Origin: Pelagibacterium flavum | GTDB taxonomy: Bacteria; Pseudomonadota; Alphaproteobacteria; Rhizobiales; Devosiaceae | Assembly (NCBI RefSeq): GCF_025854335.1 | Contig: NZ_CP107716.1 | Coordinates: 3,217,001-3,281,000, forward strand | Length of the DNA stretch: 64,000 bases | Direction: 5' to 3' | Shown: one piece after another, positions 1 through 7,964 of the stretch | Layout: each line of letters begins with the position of its first letter | How positions within the stretch are numbered: the stretch's first letter is position 1 | The notes under the pieces: model-generated | Seen by the model: only the letters and a program-made list of their open reading frames with translations | Told to the model about the DNA's origin: nothing | Database searches by the model: none | Position numbers and translations under genes: made by a program

Positions 1-345
1 CGCGTTATTGATAAGCGACTGAACGAAAGCAGGACTATTGAGCGCCCATATCCAGTTGGAAGAGCCGACGAAGTTTCGCCCGCCTCCATCGTAGAAGGTG
101 AGCCTGATGGTCTCGAACACCGGATAAACGAGATAGACCGTCAGGAAGAACAGCGCTGGGAACAGGAAGATCCACGGACGGATACGCGTGCGCAAGGTGT
201 CCCGGCGAATGGAAGTGGGACCGTCCACATCTTCCGTCGACAGTAGCCTGTCGAGAAGCCAGTTGCTTCCCCAGAAATAGATGAAGGCAAAACCAACGCC
301 GATAACGATGGTTAAGGCCGCATAGAGAATCTGATTGACCATCAT
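1..345 (-). CDS. aglF: Alpha-glucoside ABC transporter permease (AglF-like), partial
   Basis: This is the N-terminal 115 codons of an inner-membrane sugar ABC permease; the rest lies off the left edge. The reverse-strand product starts MMVNQILYAALTIVIG and has a first hydrophobic helix, a charged linker at about residues 30-52 and a second helix (FLFPALFFLTVYLVYPVF). That helix is followed by ETIRLTFYD, which is typical of MalF/AglF-type permeases. It lies 75 bp downstream of the binding-protein gene on the same strand, separated by a hairpin, so an operon is likely. The product would import alpha-glucosides together with the upstream binding protein. The assignment to AglF rather than another sugar permease rests mainly on this context. 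Confidence 0.8.
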   Translation of the reverse strand, partial: MMVNQILYAALTIVIGVGFAFIYFWGSNWLLDRLLSTEDVDGPTSIRRDTLRTRIRPWIFLFPALFFLTVYLVYPVFETIRLTFYDGGGRNFVGSSNWIWALNSPAFVQSLINNA

Positions 346-381
346 GCTCCCCCACACTCTTTGAGAGTGTCTCGTTGGATA

Positions 382-408
382 ACGCCGGAGCGAAAAACGC
401 TCCGGCGT
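382..408 (-). terminator. Intercistronic hairpin between aglE and aglF
   Basis: Perfect 11-bp inverted repeat (ACGCCGGAGCG / CGCTCCGGCGT) with a 5-nt loop, just after the binding-protein stop codon and before the permease start. In transport operons such a hairpin usually stabilises the upstream mRNA or attenuates transcription, so that binding protein is made in excess of permease. The T-run on the reverse strand lies in the loop, so a full terminator is unlikely. Confidence 0.65.
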
Positions 409-420
409 CAGTTTGTCAGA

Positions 421-1728
421 TCAGAGGTTGTTCCAAGCAGATTCGATATTGGACGCCACATCCTCGGCGGACGCGCTGCCGACGAAATCGACCATGCCCG
501 TCCAGAAAGCACCGGCGCCAATGGCACCCGGCATCAGATCCGAACCGTCAAACCGGAAGGTATCGGCAGCGAGGAGGATTTCTCCTTGTGCACGCAGGGT
601 GTCGTCCGCATAGGCCGCCAGGTCAACGCCAGTATGCGGTGTGAGGAAGCCTGCGGTCGCCATCCAGATTTCATGGGCTTCAGGATCCTTGAGGAAGTCC
701 ATGAAGGCACGTGCGCCCGGGGTATCGTTGGTAATGGCAGCGAGAGTGCCCGCACCAAGAACCGGATTGCCAAGGTCTTTTTCGGCATAGCTCGGGAAGT
801 AGAAGAAGTCGGCGTCCACGCCAAGTTCCGTTCCTTCGGGGAAGAAGGCCGAGATGAATGATGCCTGACGGTGCATGTAGCACTGCGGCGGCACCTGGAA
901 CAGACCTGCCGGGCTATCGCGGAAGTCAGTCGTGCCAACCGCCTGGGCGCCACCAGCGGCCCAACCTTCGGTCTTGACGAAGGTGCCGAAAGTATCGATT
1001 GCCTCGACCACGCGCGGATCATCGAACGGGATTTCGTGGGCGACCCACTGATCATAGACGCTGGGTTCGTGGGTGCGGAGCATCAGGTCTTCCACCCAGT
1101 CGGTGGCTGGCCAGCCAGTGGCAGCGTCCGAGCCGATGCCAATGCACCAGGGCGTACCGCCGTCGGCCACAATCTGCTCGGAAAGTGCAAGCAAATCTTC
1201 CATGGTCTCGGGCACTTCATAGCCGGCATCTGCGAAGTTGTCGGGGACGTACCAGACGAGCGATTTGAGGTTCACGTTATAGAAGAAGCCGTAAAGCTCT
1301 TCCTCGCCGTTCTCGTTGGCGTAGGTGCCCAGATCGACCCACGATTCGCCGGCCGCATAATTGTTGCGAATCCAGTCGCCAGAGCCTTCGGGAAGCGGTG
1401 TCAGGAAACCCTGGGACGCCATGGTGGCGGCAAGGCCGGGTTGCGGAAAGAAGGTGACTTCGGGTGCGGAGCCGGCCTGAGCGTCGATCACGATCTGCTG
1501 TTCGAGGCTGTCGGAACCGACATATTCAGCGTTCGCACCGGTGCGCTCGTTAAAGGCATCGACGACTGCAGTGAAAGACTCGATTTCAACACCACCGACC
1601 CAGGGGCCGAAAATGGTAAACTCTTCACCGTTCAGATCGGGCAGCTCAACGGCCTGCGCAAAGGCAGGAGCCGCAAGGGCAAGGGAAAGCGCCAGAGCTG
1701 AAGCTCCAGCCAGAAGTTTTTTGTGCAT
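421..1728 (-). CDS. aglE: Alpha-glucoside ABC transporter substrate-binding protein (AglE-like)
   Basis: Periplasmic solute-binding protein of 435 residues. The start at 1728 was chosen because a Sec signal peptide follows (MHKKLLAGASALALSLAL, cleavage near AFA-Q) and a TCCTCC complement (reverse-strand GGAGGA, 1733-1738) lies at Shine-Dalgarno distance; the open frame continues upstream without a better start. The mature part has the family 1 extracellular-binding fold pattern (TIFGPWVGG, FNERTGANAEYVGSD, a KDPEAHEIW segment near the C terminus) seen in AglE proteins. It is the first gene of the transporter operon and is preceded by two LacI-type operators, which points to induction by alpha-glucosides such as sucrose, maltose or trehalose. 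Confidence 0.85.
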   Translation of the reverse strand: MHKKLLAGASALALSLALAAPAFAQAVELPDLNGEEFTIFGPWVGGVEIESFTAVVDAFNERTGANAEYVGSDSLEQQIVIDAQAGSAPEVTFFPQPGLAATMASQGFLTPLPEGSGDWIRNNYAAGESWVDLGTYANENGEEELYGFFYNVNLKSLVWYVPDNFADAGYEVPETMEDLLALSEQIVADGGTPWCIGIGSDAATGWPATDWVEDLMLRTHEPSVYDQWVAHEIPFDDPRVVEAIDTFGTFVKTEGWAAGGAQAVGTTDFRDSPAGLFQVPPQCYMHRQASFISAFFPEGTELGVDADFFYFPSYAEKDLGNPVLGAGTLAAITNDTPGARAFMDFLKDPEAHEIWMATAGFLTPHTGVDLAAYADDTLRAQGEILLAADTFRFDGSDLMPGAIGAGAFWTGMVDFVGSASAEDVASNIESAWNNL

Positions 1729-1789
1729 GTAGTCCTCCCATGGCACATGGAGACGCAAATTAAGGCGTCTGTTTGCCGAATACGACATT

Positions 1790-1820
1790 CCAAAACGTTT
1801 TGGCAACCAAAACGTTTTCG
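1790..1820 (-). promoter_or_regulatory. Tandem LacI-family (AglR-type) operators upstream of aglE
   Basis: A perfect 14-bp palindrome CCAAAACGTTTTGG (1790-1803) is followed by a near-identical copy CCAAAACGTTTTCG (1807-1820). The centres are 17 bp apart and the sites lie 62-92 bp upstream of the aglE start. The AAAACGTTTT core is typical of LacI/GalR-family sites controlling alpha-glucoside genes in alphaproteobacteria. The repressor gene is not in the window. Confidence 0.7.
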
Positions 1821-1944
1821 CCGCCCCTTTTAGCATTATGGGCTTTGTCGTGCGGCTATTTGAGCGTTGCACAAAGCTGCTGGTTTGCCAAGCCAGTAAC
1901 GTGGTGTTGCTGGGCGCTTCACCACCTCCGGCGCAAGGGCAAAA

Positions 1945-2333
1945 TCAGTTCCTGGAGGCGCCAGGGTCGGCATCGTAGTTGGCCCTTGCCGCATCGATGG
2001 CAGCAACGTTTTCCACTGCCCAATTGCTCAGGACGGTGCCTGGCGCCTGCAGCAAGCGTCCCAGATCGGTGAGTTCGTATTCGGCGCGTGGCGGGAGTGT
2101 GGGAATGACCGTGCGTTGCACAAGTCCATCACGTTCGAGACCACGCAGAGTGCAGGTCAGCATAGTTTGTGAAATATCGTCGATTGAGCGCAGCAATTGC
2201 CCGAACCGCAATGGCCCCTCGCCAAGACGCGTTACGATGAGCAGGCTCCATTTGTGGTCAATGCGGCCAGAACCTTACTGACCTTGAGACGCTTTTGGGT
2301 CGAGTGTGACTCTTGCCGGTCCGTTACTCTCAT
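1945..2333 (-). pseudogene. HxlR-family transcriptional regulator, frameshifted
   Basis: The reverse strand encodes a winged-helix HxlR regulator, but in two frames. The frame from ATG at 2333 reads MRVTDRQESHSTQKRLKVSK and on to VLA. Family homology then continues one frame over from about 2265 as RIDHKWSLLIVTRLGEGPLR and runs to the TGA at 1945 with the signature ISQTMLTCTLRGLERDGLV and PPRAEYELTDLGRLL. Adding one base at GCC-GC (about 2263-2268) restores a single ORF of about 129 residues, the usual HxlR length. It is divergent from the flavoenzyme gene at 2425, so it was probably its repressor. Either the gene is inactivated or a base was missed in sequencing. Confidence 0.7.
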
Positions 2334-2424
2334 GTGCCTTACCTTACAGAAAAGTGCCGTCTTGCCCCGCGTTCAGCTCACTATCATATACGATGGGATC
2401 CAGGAGTAACAAAGGGAACCGGCA

Positions 2425-2997
2425 ATGCCTGACTATGGCCACAAGCTGATGTTCGGGACATTTACGATCCCGTCCGCCAAGGATCCCCAGCGCGCCGTAG
2501 CGACCGCCCTGACGGCCGAAGCGGCGGGGCTGGATGCCGTGACGATCCAGGACCATCCTTACAATTCCGATTTTCTGGATACCTATACGCTGCTGACGTG
2601 GATCGCGGCGAAGACGAGCCGTATCAAGGTAGCTGCCAATGTGACTAACCTTCCGCTGCGTCCGCCGGTAATTCTGGCCAAGGCGGCGGCGAGTATCGAT
2701 CTGCTTTCGGGCGGCCGGTTCGAAATGGGCCTGGGCGCTGGGGGATTTGGCGACGCGATCAAGGCGGCCGGTGGGCCGGACCTGACCGCCGGCCAGCGTG
2801 TCGATGCACTCCAAGAAGCAATCGGGATCATGCGGTCGATCTGGGACACCAGCCGAGCGGGGCTAAAGCATGAAGGGGAGCACTATCGGGTCGCAGGTCT
2901 GCGGCGCGGCCCTCGCCCGGCGCACGAGATCGGGATCTGGCTGGGCGCCTACAAGCCGCGCATGCTCAGGATCACCGGCGCAGAGGCCGATGGGTGA
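2425..2997 (+). CDS. LLM-class flavin-dependent oxidoreductase, N-terminal part before an in-frame TGA
   Basis: The 190-residue product has the luciferase-like monooxygenase TIM-barrel pattern: FGTFTIPS at the N terminus, AAEAAGLDAVTIQDHPY, then LLSGGRFEMGLGAGGFGDA, ending IWLGAYKPRMLRITGAEADG. It stops at TGA 2995-2997 exactly where LLM proteins normally have ADGW. Reading continues in the same frame (LPSWEYLKTP) into the ORF at 3031, so this is the first part of a 758-codon gene interrupted by TGG-to-TGA. Such enzymes use reduced FMN or F420; the substrate is unknown. The fragment alone lacks the last part of the barrel and is probably inactive. Confidence 0.75.
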   Translation: MPDYGHKLMFGTFTIPSAKDPQRAVATALTAEAAGLDAVTIQDHPYNSDFLDTYTLLTWIAAKTSRIKVAANVTNLPLRPPVILAKAAASIDLLSGGRFEMGLGAGGFGDAIKAAGGPDLTAGQRVDALQEAIGIMRSIWDTSRAGLKHEGEHYRVAGLRRGPRPAHEIGIWLGAYKPRMLRITGAEADG

Positions 2998-3030
2998 CTA
3001 CCGAGCTGGGAGTATCTCAAGACGCCAACG

Positions 3031-4701
3031 ATGGCGGAATCGAACGCGATCATCGACGAGGCTGCGATAGCTGCCGGTCGGCAGCCTTCCGATATCAAAC
3101 GGTTGCTCAACATCGGCAGTTCGGCCATCCAGGCGAACGATGGCGGCTTCTTGCAGGGACCGGCGAGCCAGTGGGTCGAGCAATTGTCCGAACTGATCCT
3201 CGAACACGGGTTCAGCGGATTCTTTTTCGGCGGCCACGATCCGGACCTGCTGCGGGTGATTGGCGAAGAGATCGCCCCCGAGGTTCGAAGTGTTGTGAGC
3301 AAGGCGCGGGCCGGTTCAGGTGTTGTGGCGCCGCGTCCGAGTGCGGTGCTGTCCAAACGGATGGATGGGATCGATTATGACGGCTTGCCCCCTGCCCTTG
3401 CGGACCGCGCCATCGAGCCGGGCGATTTTCGCTATGAGGGCGTGCGGCATTCCTACATCTGGTCGGGGCGGCCGGGGCTGGTGATCAAGCCGGAAACGGC
3501 CGAAGATGTTTCGGCGGCGGTGCTGTATGCGCGCAAGCAAGACGTGCCGCTTTCGGTGCGCAGCGGCGGACATGGGATCAGCGGGCGTTCGACTAACAGA
3601 GGCGGGATCATCATCGATCTTGGGTCAATCAACGCCATTGAGGTGCTCGATGCGCAGAGCGGGCTGGTGCGGCTGGGTGCGGGTGCGCGCTGGAGTGAGG
3701 TTGCGGCAAAGCTTGGCGAGCATGGGCTGGCGATGAGTTCGGGCGATTATGGCGGCGTGGGCGTGGGCGGGCTCGCGACGGCGGGCGGGTTGGGCTATCT
3801 GGCGCGCAAGTTTGGGCTCACCATCGATCATGTGGTGGCCGCAAAGATCGTGTTAGCCGATGGGCGCATCGTGCAGGCGAACAAGGACAACGAGCCGGAT
3901 TTACTCTGGGCCATTCGCGGCGCTGGAGGTAATTTCGGCATCGTTACGTCATTCGAGCTTGAAGCCTATCCCCTGGGCAATGTGATCCAGGCCGTTCAGG
4001 TGTTCGATGGCAGCGACATGGCGGGCGTTCTCGAGCGTTGGGGCGCGCTGGTCGAGGCATCGCCGCGCGAGTTGACGAGCTTTCTCATGGCGGTGCCCGG
4101 ACGGGCCGACCAGGGGCCGTTGGCCCAGGCGATCAGCGTTTATGCAGGCGAGGATGCCGATGCGGCGGCCGAGGCGATCAATGCTTTGGGCGAAGCCGGG
4201 CCGATTGTCGATCAGCGCGCTTATCTGACACCTTATGCCGGCGTTGTGGCCCATCCGAGCGGTGAGCATCGCGGGGGGAGCGCTGTGATCCGGTCGGGGC
4301 TGGTTGACCACATCACGCCCGAAGTCGCGGCGCGGGCGAACGGGCTGCTGGCCTCGGGGGCGGCCAATCTGTTGCAGATCAGATCGGTGGGCGGAGCCGT
4401 CAACGATGTTGCGGCTGACGCCATGGCCTATCCGCACCGGACGCAGAATTTTTCGCTGACTGCCGCCGGCAGTCGCGGGCGGGCGGAACTGCTCGATGGG
4501 CAATGGGGCGACCTTCGGCCACTGCTCAAGGGCATGTATCTCAATTTCGAGACCGACACACATCCAGGCAGGCTGGTCGAGGCGTTTCCCGAGCCCACAT
4601 TGTCACGATTGCGGGCGCTGAAACGGCGCTACGACCCCGACAATGTGTTCAATTTGAACTTTGCAATTGAACCCCAGGAGAGCATTCGCGCCGCCTCATG
4701 A
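3031..4701 (+). CDS. LLM C-terminal segment fused to a BBE-type FAD-binding oxidoreductase
   Basis: This frame is continuous with the ORF ending at 2997. Residues 1-90 complete the LLM barrel (ILEHGFSGFFFGGHDPDLLR, IGEEIAPEVR). From about residue 130 it is an FAD_binding_4/BBE oxidoreductase: RPGLVIKPETAEDVSAAVLY, the flavin-attachment motif LSVRSGGHGISGRS, GVGVGGLATAGGLGYLARKF, and the C-terminal YDPDNVFNLN typical of berberine-bridge-like enzymes. The second covalent Cys of bicovalent members is not seen. The BBE half is whole and could be made alone from the ATG at 3031, although that ATG lies inside the LLM domain. The substrate is unknown. The neighbouring HxlR regulator is also broken. 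Confidence 0.75.
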   Translation: MAESNAIIDEAAIAAGRQPSDIKRLLNIGSSAIQANDGGFLQGPASQWVEQLSELILEHGFSGFFFGGHDPDLLRVIGEEIAPEVRSVVSKARAGSGVVAPRPSAVLSKRMDGIDYDGLPPALADRAIEPGDFRYEGVRHSYIWSGRPGLVIKPETAEDVSAAVLYARKQDVPLSVRSGGHGISGRSTNRGGIIIDLGSINAIEVLDAQSGLVRLGAGARWSEVAAKLGEHGLAMSSGDYGGVGVGGLATAGGLGYLARKFGLTIDHVVAAKIVLADGRIVQANKDNEPDLLWAIRGAGGNFGIVTSFELEAYPLGNVIQAVQVFDGSDMAGVLERWGALVEASPRELTSFLMAVPGRADQGPLAQAISVYAGEDADAAAEAINALGEAGPIVDQRAYLTPYAGVVAHPSGEHRGGSAVIRSGLVDHITPEVAARANGLLASGAANLLQIRSVGGAVNDVAADAMAYPHRTQNFSLTAAGSRGRAELLDGQWGDLRPLLKGMYLNFETDTHPGRLVEAFPEPTLSRLRALKRRYDPDNVFNLNFAIEPQESIRAAS

Positions 4702-4704
4702 GGG

Positions 4705-6036
4705 TCAGGCGACGCGGGAGCGATTGGCTCCCGTGAGAAGAGACTGGAAGGCACGGTAGGACGATTTGGGCGTGCGTTTCTGGGTCTTGTAGTCAACATG
4801 AACCAGCCCGAAACGCTTGTCGTAGCCTTCGGCCCATTCATAATTGTCGAGCAGAGACCAGCCGAAATAGCCGCGCACATCGGCGCCGCGCTTTTGCGCG
4901 GCGAGGACAGCGCCCAGATGGCCATTGTAATAGGCGATGCGGCGCGGATCGTCGGTGCCTTCGATCTCGGCCATGCCGTTTTCAGTCACATAAAGCGGGA
5001 TGTCGGTATAATCGGCCGAGATGCGGGTGAGGATTTCCTCAAGGCCCTCGGGGAAAATTTCCCAGCCGATGGCCGTCTTTTCGAGCGGACCATCGACCTT
5101 GCGCAGCGGGAAGGCACCACGCTCGGGAGCGTGCTCGTAAAGGCCGCGGGTATAATAATTAACCCCGAACCAATCGATTGGCGTCGAGACCACCGCCATA
5201 TCGTCGGCAAAGTCGTCGGGCATGTGGGGGGCGAAATGGGCGAGGACGTCGGAGGGGTATTTGCCCTTGAAAAGCCCGTCGAGGTACCAGCGGTTGAAGA
5301 TACCATCCCAGAGCCGGGCGGCGCCCATATCCTCGGGCTTGCCGGTGGCGCCCTGGGCGACTTCGAAATTGCATACGATACCGAGGTTCTTTCCGCCTTC
5401 GGCGCGCAAGGCGTTGATGGCCGTGCCATGGGCCAAAAGCACATGGTGAGAGGCACGGGCAGCAGCGCGAATGTCACGATAGCCGGGTGCGTGAACGCCG
5501 AGCATGTGGGAAAGGAATGCGACGCACCATGGCTCATTTATGGTGGCCGTTGTTTCGAGCCGGTCGCCGAAGTTTTTATGCACCATCACGGCATAGTCGG
5601 CGAACCAGTCGGCAATATCGCGGTTGAGCCAGCCGCCCTTGTCCTGAAGGGCACTGGGCAGATCCCAGTGGTACAGCGTCGCGAAGGGTTTGAGGCCCCG
5701 CTCGAGCATGCCGTCGATCAGACGGTCGTAGAAATCGACGCCTTTCTGATTGACTTGCCCTACCCCTTCGGGGATCAGGCGTGGCCAGGCAAAGGAAAAG
5801 CGGTAGGCGTCGAACCCCCCGTCAGCCAGCAGATCGAGATCTTCGGGCCAGCGATTGTAATGATCGCACGCGAATTTGCCCGTTTCGCTATTGTGGACGT
5901 TGCCGGGAGTCGTCGAAAACGTATCCCAGATTGATGACCCGCGGCCATCTGTCTGGCCGCCCTCGATCTGGTAGGCGGCGGTGGCCGCCCCAAACAGGAA
6001 ATCCTCACCGAAATCGGCGCGCTTGTGGCTGAACAT
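4705..6036 (-). CDS. Beta-glucosidase, glycoside hydrolase family 1
   Basis: 443-residue cytoplasmic GH1 enzyme that hydrolyses beta-glucosides by the retaining mechanism. The N-terminal signature FLFGAATAAYQIEG is at residues 13-26, the acid/base Glu168 is in TINEPW and the nucleophile Glu352 is in YVTENG. WSLLDNYEWAEGY near the C terminus forms part of the aglycone site. Length and order match full-length family members and there is no signal peptide. The start at 6036 is supported by a GGAGAG-like site just upstream and by the family N terminus. It converges with the flavoenzyme gene, and a LacI-type operator lies about 30 bp upstream of the start, so induction by a beta-glucoside is likely. 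Confidence 0.92.
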   Translation of the reverse strand: MFSHKRADFGEDFLFGAATAAYQIEGGQTDGRGSSIWDTFSTTPGNVHNSETGKFACDHYNRWPEDLDLLADGGFDAYRFSFAWPRLIPEGVGQVNQKGVDFYDRLIDGMLERGLKPFATLYHWDLPSALQDKGGWLNRDIADWFADYAVMVHKNFGDRLETTATINEPWCVAFLSHMLGVHAPGYRDIRAAARASHHVLLAHGTAINALRAEGGKNLGIVCNFEVAQGATGKPEDMGAARLWDGIFNRWYLDGLFKGKYPSDVLAHFAPHMPDDFADDMAVVSTPIDWFGVNYYTRGLYEHAPERGAFPLRKVDGPLEKTAIGWEIFPEGLEEILTRISADYTDIPLYVTENGMAEIEGTDDPRRIAYYNGHLGAVLAAQKRGADVRGYFGWSLLDNYEWAEGYDKRFGLVHVDYKTQKRTPKSSYRAFQSLLTGANRSRVA

Positions 6037-6066
6037 TGTCGACTCTCCGCCCAGAGTGCGAATTTT

Positions 6067-6080
6067 TGTAATCGGTTACA
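6067..6080 (-). promoter_or_regulatory. LacI-type operator upstream of the beta-glucosidase
   Basis: TGTAATCGGTTACA is a 14-bp near-perfect palindrome (6 of 7 positions pair). It resembles the TGTAACCGGTTACA sites of LacI/GalR-family sugar regulators and lies 31-44 bp upstream of the GH1 start. It differs from the aglE operators, so a different repressor is implied. Confidence 0.55.
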
Positions 6081-6136
6081 TTATGACTATCAGCGTTTTT
6101 CCGATTTGTCATCATCGAGAAGCGTGTTGTCTGAAG

Positions 6137-7216
6137 TCAGAAAATTTTTGCCCTAGATAGAGTCGCTGCCAGACGCTCGGCGATGGCCACGAATGCCTCA
6201 GCATCTGGGCTGTCGCCAGACGAGACTGCAGGCTTGCCGGCGTCGGCGCCCTCGCGGATCGCCATGACCAGCGGGATTTCGCCGAGGAACGGAATGTCCA
6301 TTTCCGCGGCGGCAGCTTTTGCGCCGCCATGGCCGAAGATGTCGTAGCGCGACCCGGTATCCGGCGCTATGAAATAGCTCATGTTCTCTACAATACCGAG
6401 AACAGGCACATTGGTGCGGGTAAGCATATCGATGGCTTTTCGCGCGTCGATAAGTGCCAAATCCTGTGGTGTGGAGATGATCACTGCGCCGGCCAGTTCG
6501 ACCTGCTGCACCAGTGAAATCTGGATATCGCCGGTGCCCGGTGGCAGATCGACGACGAGGACATCGAGCTGGCCCCAATCGGTTTCACGCAACAACTGGC
6601 GCAGGGCTGACGTCGCCATAGGCCCGCGCCAGACCACGGCCTGAGTTCCGGTAAGCATCGGGCCGATCGACATGGCTTTTAGGCCATGGACCTCGAAGGG
6701 CTTGAAAATTCCATCGTCACGGACAGCGGGCTTGCCCTCGATGCCGAGCAGCTTGGGCAAGGAAGGGCCATAAAGATCGGCGTCGAGAATGCCCACCTTG
6801 AGGCCCTGTCTGACCAGGCCCAAAGCGATATTGACTGCACATGTGGATTTGCCCACACCGCCCTTGCCCGAGCCGACAGCAATTATGTGCTTGATGCCGG
6901 GGACCGGAGACTTGGGTGGAGGGCCGGGGCGCGGCGAAGCGCCCTTGGGCGCGGCCTGAGCGGGCGCCTTGTCGCCGGTGAGCGACACCATGACCTTTCG
7001 GCCCTCGGCGGCCTGTTGGGCCGCCTGTTCAGCCGCCGTGCGGGCCGGGGCGAACGCCTTTTCCATGCCCGGCGAAACCGAGATGGCAAAGGCCACGGCG
7101 CCCTTGGTGACGATGATGTCGGACAGGCCGGGAAATTCGGCAAGCGAAGACCCGCCGGGCACTTCTATGGTGCCCAGCGCGTCCTGGATTTTCTTGCGGA
7201 CATCATCCTCGGTCAA
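6137..7216 (-). CDS. mrp: Mrp/ApbC-family iron-sulfur cluster carrier ATPase
   Basis: P-loop ATPase of the MinD/Mrp family that carries Fe-S clusters to target proteins in the cytoplasm. It has an N-terminal MIP18-like domain (LTEDDVRKKIQDALGTIEVP), a Pro/Ala-rich linker, the deviant Walker A VGSGKGGVGKST, LDADLYGPSLPKLLG, the Walker B-like LVVDLPPGTGDIQISL and ENMSYFIAPDTGSRYDIFGH. The paired CPxC motif of many Mrp proteins is replaced by APDT. The frame stays open to 7273, overlapping the aldolase gene. I prefer the TTG at 7216, which gives the family N terminus without overlap, but no strong ribosome site decides it. It follows the aldolase on the same strand. Confidence 0.88.
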   Translation of the reverse strand: MTEDDVRKKIQDALGTIEVPGGSSLAEFPGLSDIIVTKGAVAFAISVSPGMEKAFAPARTAAEQAAQQAAEGRKVMVSLTGDKAPAQAAPKGASPRPGPPPKSPVPGIKHIIAVGSGKGGVGKSTCAVNIALGLVRQGLKVGILDADLYGPSLPKLLGIEGKPAVRDDGIFKPFEVHGLKAMSIGPMLTGTQAVVWRGPMATSALRQLLRETDWGQLDVLVVDLPPGTGDIQISLVQQVELAGAVIISTPQDLALIDARKAIDMLTRTNVPVLGIVENMSYFIAPDTGSRYDIFGHGGAKAAAAEMDIPFLGEIPLVMAIREGADAGKPAVSSGDSPDAEAFVAIAERLAATLSRAKIF

Positions 7217-7223
7217 ATCGGGC

Positions 7224-7880
7224 TCAGATGATCGACTGGCCCGTGGACTTCCAATCCTTGACGAAGGCATCAAGGCCCTTGTCGGTCAGGGGATGGTCGG
7301 CCAGCTTCTTGAGCACACCCGGCGGAATTGTCGCCACATCGGCCCCGGCCAGGGCAGCGTCGGAGACGTGATTGGGCGAGCGGATCGAGGCGGCCAGAAT
7401 CTGGGTGTTGAAATCGTAGTTGTCGTAAATCACCCGGATGTCGGAAATGAGCTGCATGCCATCGAGGTTGATATCATCGAGACGGCCCAGGAACGGCGAG
7501 ATGTAAGTCGCGCCGACCTTGGCGGCCAGCAGGGCTTGATTAGCCGAGAAGCACAGAGTGACGTTGGTCTTTATGCCACGGTCGGATAGAGTCTTGCAGG
7601 CTTTCAGTCCGGCCAGGGTGAGCGGAACCTTGACCACGACGTTGTCGGCGATCTTGCTGAGGACATCGGCCTCGGCCATCATGCCATCATAATCCGTGGC
7701 AGCGACTTCCGCAGAAACGGGCAAGCCCGGCAGAAGGTCGCAGATTTCCTTGACCACTTCCTTGAAATCGCGGCCCGACTTAGCCACCAGCGACGGATTG
7801 GTGGTGACGCCGTCGAGCAAACCTGCATCGTGCAGTTCACGAATTTCGCTGATGTCGGCGGTGTCGACAAAAAACTTCAT
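7224..7880 (-). CDS. fsa: Fructose-6-phosphate aldolase / transaldolase-like protein
   Basis: 218-residue class I aldolase of the TalC/FSA group, the short transaldolases. The start at 7880 was chosen for [13 protein letters not shown], the standard N terminus, with a GGGGAGAA ribosome site. Family motifs are [25 protein letters not shown] with the Schiff-base Lys, [20 protein letters not shown] and [12 protein letters not shown]. It either splits fructose 6-phosphate to dihydroxyacetone and glyceraldehyde 3-phosphate or acts as transaldolase in the pentose phosphate pathway; sequence alone does not settle which. The next gene downstream is mrp. Confidence 0.85.
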   Translation of the reverse strand: MKFFVDTADISEIRELHDAGLLDGVTTNPSLVAKSGRDFKEVVKEICDLLPGLPVSAEVAATDYDGMMAEADVLSKIADNVVVKVPLTLAGLKACKTLSDRGIKTNVTLCFSANQALLAAKVGATYISPFLGRLDDINLDGMQLISDIRVIYDNYDFNTQILAASIRSPNHVSDAALAGADVATIPPGVLKKLADHPLTDKGLDAFVKDWKSTGQSII

Positions 7881-7964
7881 TTTCTCCCCCTTGGGATAAT
7901 ACTTTGGTCTAATGACCAAGGTGTAGCATGGAATGGTTGTGCCGCAACAATGGTGTCGTGTGTT

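Noticed and set aside
2995..2997. TGA as a selenocysteine codon
   Set aside because: The position is a conserved Trp in the LLM family, there is no hairpin of SECIS type directly after it that I can see, and no Cys homologue is expected.
4798..5934. Long forward ORF (378 codons) opposite the beta-glucosidase
   Set aside because: Antisense shadow of a clear GH1 gene; its protein has no recognisable motifs and no ribosome site.
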